This document shows, piece by piece, positions 7,252 through 12,483 of a stretch of 25,517 nucleotides of DNA; position 1 is the first letter of the stretch, and each line of letters opens with the position of its first letter. Under the pieces are notes generated by a model. The model saw only the letters and a program-made list of their open reading frames with translations. It ran no database searches and was not told the DNA's origin. This stretch comes from an uncultured Chitinophagaceae bacterium (GTDB taxonomy: Bacteria; Bacteroidota; Bacteroidia; Chitinophagales; Chitinophagaceae): NCBI GenBank assembly GCA_937897585.1, contig CALCNY010000200.1:1-25517 (forward strand). The letters are read 5' to 3'. The translations under genes were made by a program, and so were the position numbers.

Positions 7252-8457
7252 ATGGAGAAAAAAAAATACTATCATTTTGTTTTTATCAGCATTTTTGCTA
7301 TGATAGTATTTTTGTGTCCGTCAAGATCTTTCGCACAACCTAAATCTAAATATGACATTTCCGGTGCTTGGTCGGGTTACGTAAAAACTACGCAAAAAAA
7401 AATCACCTACGAGGTTGTCATTAGCGACAGTTCGGGTACATACATTGGATATTCTAAAATCATTTTTTCCAATAAAGGGACCGAATATTCTGCAATAAAA
7501 TCTTTGAGTATAAGAAAAGAGGAAGAGAAATATATTTTGGAAGAAGAGGTGTTGTTGTCTGATAATTTTGTTGATGACGCACCAAGAAAAATAAAGCAAA
7601 TCAACACACTTGATCTTGTAATAGGAACAAAGAAAATGACCCTTTCTGGCGAGTTTAAAACCAAAGCCACAATGGGTTTGAAGAGTGCAACGGGCGAAGT
7701 TTTTCTGCAAAAAGCAGCTGTTCCAGATTCCTCCGCATTGTTTAGTGAATTGGGGAAAATGGGTTTGACTGAACAACTATCATTTGTAATAGAAGCAAAA
7801 GAACAGGCGGCTATAGAAATAGCAAAAGAAAAAAATAAAGACACTGCAGCTGTTGCAATAGCTATTCCCGTTGTGCCGCCTCCGGTTGTAAATCCAACAC
7901 CGCCTCCAGCACCAAAACCTGCTCCGCCAAAACCAAGCCCACCACCTCCAATAGTAAAAAACACTCCTGCTCCCAAACCTGCGCCTGTAGTTCCCAAACC
8001 TACACCTGCGCCACCAATACCAAAACCCGCCGTAGCGCCACCCCCACCGGTAGTCGCTCGAGTCCCCAAACCGTTGCCAGTAGTGGCAGAAGGCTCGGCA
8101 TCTGAGTTAAGTAAAAGAAGCATCGAAACCATTCAAACCGTTTATTTTAAATCAGATAGTTTGACGTTAACGCTTTATGATAATGGCGAAGTTGATGGCG
8201 ATACGGTTAGTGTGGTAGTTAACGGAAGGGTAATTATGGGAAAAAAGGGCTTAAGCACAAAAGCAATTACCGAAACACTTTATCTCACTCCAGAAATGGG
8301 TGACTCTCTACAGATGATCATGTATGCAGAAAATCTCGGAACAATTGCACCCAATACTGGATTATTAATCATCCAAGATGGGAAAGATAGGTATGAAATT
8401 CGCTTCTCAGGCGACTTAAACAAAAACGCAGCGATTATATTCAAAAGAAGAAAATAA
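7252..8457 (+). CDS. Exported proline-rich protein with Bacteroidota-type C-terminal domain
   Basis: A 401-residue protein in three parts. Residues 1-29 form a signal peptide: KKK, a hydrophobic core, then SFAQ with a likely type I cleavage site. Residues about 36-155 form a beta-rich domain starting DISGAWSGYV, reminiscent of small lipocalin-like or DUF domains. Residues about 205-275 are a low-complexity proline-rich linker with PKPAPPKP-like units. The last about 110 residues hold VYFKSDSLTLTLYDNGEVDGDTVSV..., a beta domain that I recall from other Bacteroidota exported proteins but cannot name. The function is unknown. The linker suggests it spans the periplasm or connects two envelope domains. 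It lies 19 bp after metF; no functional link is evident. A long minus-strand ORF across the linker is only a GC-skew shadow. Confidence 0.8.
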   Translation: MEKKKYYHFVFISIFAMIVFLCPSRSFAQPKSKYDISGAWSGYVKTTQKKITYEVVISDSSGTYIGYSKIIFSNKGTEYSAIKSLSIRKEEEKYILEEEVLLSDNFVDDAPRKIKQINTLDLVIGTKKMTLSGEFKTKATMGLKSATGEVFLQKAAVPDSSALFSELGKMGLTEQLSFVIEAKEQAAIEIAKEKNKDTAAVAIAIPVVPPPVVNPTPPPAPKPAPPKPSPPPPIVKNTPAPKPAPVVPKPTPAPPIPKPAVAPPPPVVARVPKPLPVVAEGSASELSKRSIETIQTVYFKSDSLTLTLYDNGEVDGDTVSVVVNGRVIMGKKGLSTKAITETLYLTPEMGDSLQMIMYAENLGTIAPNTGLLIIQDGKDRYEIRFSGDLNKNAAIIFKRRK

Positions 8458-8520
8458 CTTTTTATCCTCAAAATCAAAGAGTTAAATAAAAGTTTATCAT
8501 CAAGATAATAAAGAGAACTA

Positions 8521-8552
8521 TTTGTACGTTTTATATCGACTAAATATCCTTT
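8521..8552 (+). promoter_or_regulatory. Promoter of the 109-residue gene
   Basis: TTTG at 8521-8524 and TATCCTTT at 8545-8552 are 20 nt apart, the same spacing as at metF and rimP. The -7 box differs from TAnnTTTG only at its last base. The ATG follows 13 nt later. Confidence 0.6.
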
Positions 8553-8563
8553 TAAAAACGTAC
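8524..8563. repeat. Operator-like inverted repeat around the promoter
   Basis: GTACGTTTT (8524-8532) is repeated exactly in inverse as AAAACGTAC (8555-8563), 22 nt apart. The half-site centres are 31 bp apart, about three helical turns, so both face the same side of the DNA and bracket the -7 box. As the left arm overlaps the -33 element, it lies upstream of the expected transcript start, which favours a DNA-binding site over an RNA hairpin. Confidence 0.5.
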
Positions 8564-8565
8564 TT

Positions 8566-8895
8566 ATGGCAAGACTTACTACACAACAGGAAATCATCCT
8601 CATTCAGGGAACCGGCTTTGCAAACAGACAATATGCTGAAAAAACGCCTCCAACAAATACCAATAATTATTTGTCAAAACATGAAACATTAAAACAAGCA
8701 TGCTGGAATGGTATGTTGAAAGACTTAATGCCTGAATTGTTTTTTATGTTTAGTCCCGATACTAAATTGTATTTATGGCAAATGAGAGAATGCGAGAAAT
8801 TACTTACGCTTGAAATGTCTGAAGAGCCAACCGAATTGGATTATTACACATCGATTGATCCCTATTGTTTTATGGAAGTGCAAGAATATAACTAA
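8566..8895 (+). CDS. Hypothetical protein, 109 residues
   Basis: I do not recognise the family. The protein begins MARLTTQQEIILIQGTGFAN and contains a central basic/aromatic stretch (QACWNGMLKDLMPELFF) with several tyrosines and acidic residues near the end (PTELDYYTSIDPYCFMEV). There is no signal peptide or membrane segment, so it is probably cytosolic. Its reality is supported by a well-formed promoter 13-45 nt upstream, a terminator hairpin just downstream, and ordinary codon use. The promoter is bracketed by a 9-bp inverted repeat, so it may be regulated. It converges with a minus-strand gene whose stop lies 16 bp away. Confidence 0.7.
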   Translation: MARLTTQQEIILIQGTGFANRQYAEKTPPTNTNNYLSKHETLKQACWNGMLKDLMPELFFMFSPDTKLYLWQMRECEKLLTLEMSEEPTELDYYTSIDPYCFMEVQEYN

Positions 8896-8911
8896 TAACA
8901 CAAACTAAATA

Positions 8912-9184
8912 CTAAGATAAAGAATCTATTAACAGCCCATGGTTTCCATGGGTTGTTTTGTATTGTTTGGATTCGTGAATTTCGGTGATATTGTTTTGAT
9001 GGATGCTTATGTCTTTAAAATCAGACTCTTGTGCTAATTTTTCAGTTAGTCTTTTACAATTTGAAATAACAATTGAAGTATTGTTTTTTAGTGCAACGAT
9101 GCAATATTCGTAATCTTTAGCTTTAAGAGATTTGATAAAGCTCTTGCAAGTTGTAACGTCCAGATTGGTATTAAAGTAATTCAT
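8912..9184 (-). CDS. Hypothetical protein, 90 residues
   Basis: A small soluble protein of unknown family, starting MNYFNTNLDVTTCKSF and rich in Lys, Asn and Ile. No motif, signal peptide or membrane span is evident; an alpha/beta fold is plausible (YEYCIVALKNNTSIVIS looks like a beta hairpin). It is likely a real gene: an AGGAAA ribosome-binding-site-like stretch precedes the ATG, and a promoter with the standard 20-nt spacing lies at 9202-9233. Its last 40 nt overlap the terminator hairpin of the convergent gene, so the end of the protein (THGNHG) is encoded by the hairpin. The function is unknown. Confidence 0.65.
   Translation of the reverse strand: MNYFNTNLDVTTCKSFIKSLKAKDYEYCIVALKNNTSIVISNCKRLTEKLAQESDFKDISIHQNNITEIHESKQYKTTHGNHGLLIDSLS
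8931..8960 (+). terminator. Terminator of the 109-residue gene
   Basis: Twelve-base arms (8931-8942 and 8946-8957) pair around a TTT loop, with one G-U pair, and the stem core is CCCATGG/CCATGGG. A T-rich tail follows on the plus strand. The hairpin sits inside the last codons of the opposing minus-strand gene, so it could shape both 3' ends. Confidence 0.6.
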
Positions 9185-9201
9185 GGTTTTCCTTTGGAGT
9201 T

Positions 9202-9233
9202 TGAAAGTAGAATATTTCCGTTAACTACCCAAA
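9202..9233 (-). promoter_or_regulatory. Promoter of the 90-residue minus-strand gene
   Basis: On the minus strand, TTTG (9233-9230) and TACTTTCA (9209-9202) are 20 nt apart. The -7 box deviates only in the last two bases. The -33 element is shared with the T-tract of the terminator just upstream, so the two signals are packed edge to edge. Confidence 0.5.
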
Positions 9234-9261
9234 AATAAAAAACCCCGAAAAAATCGGGGTT
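9231..9261 (-). terminator. Strong intrinsic terminator
   Basis: Arms AACCCCGA (9241-9248) and TCGGGGTT (9254-9261) pair perfectly around AAAAA. Read on the minus strand, the stem is followed by T runs (9240-9231). The plus-strand side has only a short T run. It ends a minus-strand transcript entering from the right, where no ordinary gene is present. Confidence 0.85.
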
Positions 9262-9516
9262 TTACTATTTGGCTTCAGAGAGTAATTTAATCTTTTTAAG
9301 ATTTTTTAATAGGATTTGGAAGCCTTGCCCTTTGCAGGTGCAAATTGGTTCTTTTCAAAAGGATTGGATTTAAATAGATTTTAGTTTTCATTGGATTAGG
9401 ATCTGGTTTTTGTTGGTTGTACAGGATTTGTGTTTTTCAATAGGGTTTGGTTTTTTGGTTTTGTTTGGATTTGGATTGGTCTAGGTTTTTTTATCGGATA
9501 TTGGTTAAGCGCTTAT
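9236..9516 (-). ncRNA. Candidate G-poor small transcript (function unknown)
   Basis: A roughly 280-nt minus-strand segment is bounded by a good promoter (9553-9523) and a strong terminator (9261-9231). No known RNA family was recognised. From about 9490 to 9300 the RNA would be rich in A and C, poor in G, and largely unstructured. It contains seven copies of AATCC plus one GATCC, often as CCAATCC or AAATCC. The 5' end begins with the palindrome TAAGCGCTTA. A 31-codon ORF lies in its 3' half. It may be an mRNA for that peptide with an unusual leader, or a regulatory RNA with repeated binding sites. Only the promoter and terminator are strong evidence; boundaries are approximate. Confidence 0.5.
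9296..9391 (-). CDS. Small basic peptide, 31 residues (tentative)
   Basis: An ATG-initiated ORF inside the candidate transcript. It starts MKTKIYLNPILLKR and ends with NPIKKS. The peptide is strongly basic, with about nine Lys/Arg and no acidic residues, which is unusual for a chance frame, although the G-poor strand itself favours Lys, Asn and Pro codons. No Shine-Dalgarno sequence is evident, which is common in Bacteroidota. It resembles no family I know. It could be a leader peptide or a ribosome- or nucleic-acid-associated micro-protein, or it could be non-coding. Confidence 0.3.
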   Translation of the reverse strand: MKTKIYLNPILLKRTNLHLQRARLPNPIKKS

Positions 9517-9522
9517 CTGATG

Positions 9523-9553
9523 TAAAAGTATAGTAAACAATGACGCTTGTCAA
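9523..9553 (-). promoter_or_regulatory. Promoter of the candidate small transcript
   Basis: On the minus strand TTGACA starts at 9553 and TACTTTTA lies at 9530-9523, with 20 nt between TTG and the -7 box. This matches the Bacteroidota pattern seen at metF and rimP. The predicted start falls near 9516, at the palindrome TAAGCGCTTA (9506-9515). Confidence 0.55.
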
Positions 9554-9602
9554 TGTTTTTAATGACCAGGTTTTATAATTCGGTTTATACACTTGGTATT
9601 TC

Positions 9603-9618
9603 TAAGTAGACCTACTTA
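9603..9618. repeat. Short palindrome in the transferase upstream gap
   Basis: TAAGTAG and CTACTTA form a perfect inverted repeat with a 2-nt centre, a typical shape for a dimeric regulator's site. It lies in the 9554-9822 gap between the candidate minus-strand transcript and the plus-strand transferase gene. Nothing else stands out in that gap, and I could not find a convincing plus-strand promoter in it. Confidence 0.3.
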
Positions 9619-9822
9619 TTGAGAAGATAAAATGATAATTTAATTCAACTATACTAATTAAAAAAGGAAGAATTTCTGTTTTATAGCATATACATTTCTT
9701 CGAAAATAACTTTATAAACACGAGGAAAGAGTCTCAGTTATTTATTTAACAGCACGTTATTCAATTCTAATGACAACACATAATTTTAAGTGTTTATATT
9801 AGCCAATAAATTCGTAGTAAAT

Positions 9823-10494
9823 ATGGAACCTGGCTTTTTAATTCACTGCCCGCCACAAATTAAAGGAGAGGTTTTAGATATGTATCTTTCTGCCGGTTGG
9901 TACCGATACGGAAACAAAATATTTACCATTGATTTTTTTACAGAGAATGAAAAATTATATCAGGTTTATTGGCTTAGATATGATGTTTTCAAATTAAAAC
10001 TTAGCGACTCGAATCAAAAGATTCTCAACAAAAACAAGCGGTTTAATTATAAAATAGTTCCGTTTCAAAATTCTTTAGAACTTGAAGCCTTACACTCTTT
10101 GTATTTAGATAAGATTGATTTTGTTACGATTGCTTCCATTGAAGAATTGATGGAAGATATTAATGGAAGCGTTTATAATTCTATGCTGATAGAAATAAGA
10201 GACGAAAATAAATTAATCGGAGCTGGAATTTTCGATTATGGCAACAATAGTATTGCGGGCATAAAAAACATTTTTCATCCCGACTATAAAAAGTACAGCT
10301 TGGGTAAATATTTGATGTTGCTGAAATATCAATATTGCTTACAACAAAATATAAAATGGTATTATCCTGGATACTTTGCGCCGGGCCACAAAAAGTTTGA
10401 TTACAAACTAACTATTGATGCAGACGCAACAGAAGTGTGTTTAATTGACAACAGACAATGGGTTTCTTATCGAGATTTTAGTTTGATGGGTTAA
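9823..10494 (+). CDS. Arginyl/leucyl-tRNA-protein transferase-like (Ate/Bpt family)
   Basis: A 223-residue protein related to the Ate1/Bpt aminoacyl-tRNA-protein transferases, which add Arg or Leu to the N-terminus of proteins as a degradation signal. The evidence is an N-terminal CPPQIKGEVLDMYLSAGWYRYGNKIF, matching the family's GWRR-type motif, and a C-terminal GNAT-like half with LGKYLMLLKYQYC and YYPGYFAPGHKKFDYKL, the equivalent of the family's GY-x-KG-x-KK-YK segment. The CxxC cluster of full-length Ate1 is missing, and the protein is shorter than Bpt. The ATG at 9823 is preferred over an upstream in-frame GTG (9790) because the first 11 residues do not resemble the family. Activity and amino-acid preference cannot be told. 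It stands alone as a monocistronic unit. Confidence 0.75.
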   Translation: MEPGFLIHCPPQIKGEVLDMYLSAGWYRYGNKIFTIDFFTENEKLYQVYWLRYDVFKLKLSDSNQKILNKNKRFNYKIVPFQNSLELEALHSLYLDKIDFVTIASIEELMEDINGSVYNSMLIEIRDENKLIGAGIFDYGNNSIAGIKNIFHPDYKKYSLGKYLMLLKYQYCLQQNIKWYYPGYFAPGHKKFDYKLTIDADATEVCLIDNRQWVSYRDFSLMG

Positions 10495-10669
10495 CGATTA
10501 ATTTGGTTGAAATCAATGAAACGTTGCTCAAAGAAACAGAAAATTGGTTTATTTTTTTTTGGACTCATATTTTACTATTTCCTGAAAATTTCCTCAACAA
10601 GTTAATATCTGAAAAGCCCACCGGAGGATTAGGAAAAACAAACTGAATAAAAAACGCCAATTTTAAAAC

Positions 10670-10703
10670 GAAAAAAACCGCACATCAATTCATGAAGTGC
10701 GGT
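10670..10703 (-). terminator. Terminator after the CAU tRNA
   Basis: ACCGCAC (10677-10683) and GTGCGGT (10697-10703) pair perfectly around a 13-nt loop. On the minus strand a run of seven T (10676-10670) follows. It ends the tRNA transcript about 10 nt past the mature 3' end. The adjoining 10495-10669 gap holds no gene that I can support. Confidence 0.85.
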
Positions 10704-10712
10704 CTTTGAGGG

Positions 10713-10786
10713 TGGGCCCACTAGGATTTGAACCTAGGACCCTCTGATTATGAGTCAGATGCTCTAACCGACTGAGCTATAGGCCC
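10713..10786 (-). tRNA. tRNA with CAT anticodon, probably tRNA-Ile2 (lysidine)
   Basis: The minus strand folds as a full cloverleaf: acceptor GGGCCTA pairs with TGGGCCC (one G-U), D-arm GCTC/GAGC, anticodon stem CTGAC/ATCAG-type around loop CTCATAA, and T-arm CCTAG/CTAGT-type around TTCAAAT. The anticodon is CAT. Annotation software usually names this tRNA-Met. However, the acceptor pairs C4-G69 and C5-G68 are the identity elements by which TilS recognises tRNA-Ile2 in E. coli, and the GGGCCTA acceptor resembles Ile tRNAs, so AUA-reading Ile2 is more likely. The initiator's mismatched 1-72 pair and GGG/CCC anticodon stem are absent. CCA is not encoded. Confidence 0.9.
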
Positions 10787-10861
10787 TTTCTTTTGCAAGA
10801 AATATATTTAAAACTCTTTTTCTTTTATCGGTATTCAAAATGATGTTTTCATTTTGGAGAG

Positions 10862-10893
10862 CAAAAGTAATTAAATTCAGATATTTGCCCCAA
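10862..10893 (-). promoter_or_regulatory. Promoter of the CAU tRNA
   Basis: On the minus strand TTG (10893-10891) and TACTTTTG (10869-10862), a perfect TAnnTTTG box, are 21 nt apart. The predicted transcript would carry a leader of about 70 nt before the tRNA, which starts with a 7-bp hairpin (CAAAATG at 10836-10842, CATTTTG at 10850-10856). Confidence 0.6.
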
Positions 10894-10907
10894 CTTTTAT
10901 TCAGATA

Positions 10908-11531
10908 ATGGCTACAATAAAAAATGTATTGTTTGATTTGGGCAAAGTGCTGCTCGATTTTAATAACGAAAACGCAAAAAATTATTTCAAAAAATTGGGC
11001 GTTGATGATTATGATAAACATGTGATGGCGCTGCATTCACAAAATATATTTAATGAACTGGAAACAGGAGCACTATCGGCCGAACAATTTATCAAAGCCA
11101 TTAGTCAAAAACTTAATGGTTCGGTTTCAGATGCTGATATTCAAAATGCCTGGAATTCAATATTGATGGATTTCAGGGCAGAAAGCATGATGTATCTTGA
11201 AAAGCTTAAAAACCAATATAATCTTTATCTATTAAGCAATACCAATTCTCTACATCACGCCGAGTTTGACCGCATACTTTTCAATCAGTTGCAAGTAACA
11301 AGTTTGGATAGTTATTTTACAAAGGCTTATTATTCACACCAAACGGGGATGAGAAAGCCAGATAGAAAAATTTATGAACTAGTATTGAACGACGCCGAAA
11401 TTTCAGCAGCGGAAACTATATTTATCGATGATATGCCAGAAAACGTGGCTGCGGCAAGTGCTTTGGGCTTTCAAACACACCTGCTTTTGCCAGAAGAAAG
11501 GATAGAAAATCTCAAATCTTTATCATTTTAA
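10908..11531 (+). CDS. HAD-superfamily hydrolase (YihX-like phosphatase)
   Basis: A 207-residue member of the HAD phosphatases, the group that includes YihX (glucose-1-phosphate phosphatase) and the N-terminal domain of epoxide hydrolases. Motif I is LFDLGKVLLDF, with Asp10 as the nucleophile. The second Asp of the usual DxD is replaced by Gly12, which is normal for this group. Motif II is LLSNTN, motif III the Lys in GMRKPDRKIY, and motif IV FIDDMPENVAAASALGF with the two metal-binding aspartates. A helical cap domain lies between motifs I and II. The substrate is unknown but probably a small phosphorylated metabolite. It diverges from the tRNA gene, with both starts inside about 120 bp, and the next gene follows 37 bp later. 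Confidence 0.88.
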   Translation: MATIKNVLFDLGKVLLDFNNENAKNYFKKLGVDDYDKHVMALHSQNIFNELETGALSAEQFIKAISQKLNGSVSDADIQNAWNSILMDFRAESMMYLEKLKNQYNLYLLSNTNSLHHAEFDRILFNQLQVTSLDSYFTKAYYSHQTGMRKPDRKIYELVLNDAEISAAETIFIDDMPENVAAASALGFQTHLLLPEERIENLKSLSF

Positions 11532-11556
11532 CTTCTTTCAAACTGAAATCTCTATA

Positions 11557-11564
11557 TAACTTTG
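11557..11564 (+). promoter_or_regulatory. Candidate -7 box for the DUF4834-like gene
   Basis: TAACTTTG perfectly fits TAnnTTTG and ends exactly 4 nt before the ATG at 11569. The transcript would start at or next to the start codon, giving a leaderless message. No clear -33 element is seen at the usual distance. Confidence 0.35.
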
Positions 11565-11568
11565 CGCC

Positions 11569-11799
11569 ATGCTTGAAACATTTGTAGAACTATTCGTCAT
11601 TTATATTATTTATAAGCTGGTTTTTAATTTCATCATTCCAATTTATTCGGCCTCAAAGCAAATGAATAAAAAAGTAAATGAATTTAAACAGCAAATGCAG
11701 CAAAATCAACAACAGCAGCAGTCTTCAACAACCGTCCGACCACAAACTTCAAAGTCCGGATCAGAAGACGACTATATTGACTACGAGGAAATCAAATAG
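11569..11799 (+). CDS. DUF4834-like small membrane protein
   Basis: A 76-residue protein with one N-terminal hydrophobic helix (about residues 5-27, FVELFVIYIIYKLVFNFIIP) followed by a charged coiled-coil-like stretch (KQMNKKVNEFKQQMQQ), a glutamine run, and an acidic tail ending DDYIDYEEIK. This layout of membrane anchor, Gln-rich linker and YIDYEE-type ending matches a small Bacteroidota family described as DUF4834; I make this call from memory. The function is unknown. It follows the HAD gene by 37 bp and precedes the rimP promoter. A TAACTTTG box right at its ATG could drive a leaderless message. Confidence 0.75.
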   Translation: MLETFVELFVIYIIYKLVFNFIIPIYSASKQMNKKVNEFKQQMQQNQQQQQSSTTVRPQTSKSGSEDDYIDYEEIK

Positions 11800-11860
11800 A
11801 AAATCTAGAGATAAAAAAGCTCAGGTTTCCTTGTTAATTTTACATTATCCGTTTAAAAAC

Positions 11861-11892
11861 TTTGGCAGATAACGAATACGGGCGTATATTTG
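11861..11892 (+). promoter_or_regulatory. Promoter of the rimP-nusA-infB operon
   Basis: TTTG (11861-11864) and TATATTTG (11885-11892) are separated by exactly 20 nt. Both are perfect matches to the Bacteroidota consensus, making this the best promoter in the window. The transcript should start near 11899, leaving a leader of about 56 nt before rimP. Confidence 0.8.
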
Positions 11893-11913
11893 CGCTAGAA
11901 AAAGAGAGTAACA

Positions 11914-11939
11914 GGAAGGGAACGGAATCGTTCCCTTCT
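11914..11939 (+). promoter_or_regulatory. Leader hairpin upstream of rimP
   Basis: GAAGGGAACG (11915-11924) pairs perfectly with CGTTCCCTTC (11929-11938) around a GAAT tetraloop, and a pyrimidine-rich TTCTTTTCTT tract follows. It lies in the 5' leader, 16 nt before the rimP ATG. The shape resembles a terminator or attenuator, so it could control expression of the operon, or it could be a ribosomal/processing signal. The T-tract is interrupted by C, so termination would be partial at best. Confidence 0.55.
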
Positions 11940-11954
11940 TCTTTTCTTACGACT

Positions 11955-12419
11955 ATGAACAGCGAAAACAACTTAGAAACGGTTAAATCAATTCTTGAAT
12001 CTCTTCTGGAGGGTGATATCTTTTTAGTAGATATGAAAGTAAAGCCCACCAACAATATCAAGATTTATCTCGATGCCGACAGTGGATTAGGGATAGAAAA
12101 ATGTATCAAAATCAACAGAGCGCTATATAAAGTATTAGAGGAAATGGCCATTTATCCCGACGGGGATTTTTCTTTGGAAATTTCCAGTCCAGGTATAGAT
12201 GAACCTTTAAAACTTAGCAGACAATATCATAAAAATATTGGCAGAAACGTAGAAGTGACTATGGTTGATGGGTTAAAAAAAGAAGGATTGCTTAAAGAGG
12301 TTACCGAAGAGTCGATTGAAATTGCCTTTACCGAGGGCAAGGGAAAAAAGGCAGTAGACCATCTTTTAAACATTCCTTTTTCAACAATCAAACAAACAAA
12401 AGTTCTTATAAAATTTTAA
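11955..12419 (+). CDS. rimP: Ribosome maturation factor RimP
   Basis: RimP helps assemble the 30S ribosomal subunit. The 154-residue protein shows the two-domain RimP layout: an N-terminal alpha/beta domain with LVDMKVKPTNNIKIYLDADSG and a C-terminal SH3-like domain with NVEVTMVDGLKKEGLLKEV. The linking motif LEISSPGIDEPLK is the family signature. The frame is open upstream to 11862, but that extension overlaps the promoter and leader hairpin, so the ATG at 11955 is chosen. It is the first gene of rimP-nusA-infB, the usual order, with a 64-bp structured gap before nusA. Confidence 0.93.
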   Translation: MNSENNLETVKSILESLLEGDIFLVDMKVKPTNNIKIYLDADSGLGIEKCIKINRALYKVLEEMAIYPDGDFSLEISSPGIDEPLKLSRQYHKNIGRNVEVTMVDGLKKEGLLKEVTEESIEIAFTEGKGKKAVDHLLNIPFSTIKQTKVLIKF

Positions 12420-12437
12420 TTAACACAAAAACCCTCT

Positions 12438-12476
12438 TCCGGCGAGGTTTCCAGGCATAAGCAGGGAAAGTCCGGA
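12438..12476 (+). ncRNA. Structured spacer upstream of nusA
   Basis: In the 64-nt gap between rimP and nusA, TCCGG (12438-12442) pairs with CCGGA (12472-12476) outside TTTCC (12448-12452) and GGAAA (12465-12469), giving a nested hairpin. The 3' strand reads GGAAAGTCCGGAC, which matches the conserved CR-I segment of RNase P RNA as I remember it. The nusA ATG lies 7 nt after the structure. It may be a regulatory or processing site within the operon. Confidence 0.45.
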
Positions 12477-12483
12477 CAGGCAT

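Noticed and set aside
7407..8132. Long glycine-rich minus-strand ORF across the exported protein
   Set aside because: It is the shadow of the proline-rich linker (Pro codons read as Gly on the other strand), with no start signal or family resemblance.
9300..9480. GGA-rich CsrA-sponge RNA on the plus strand
   Set aside because: The plus strand shows many GGA triplets, but the promoter and terminator point to the minus strand, and Bacteroidota generally lack CsrA.
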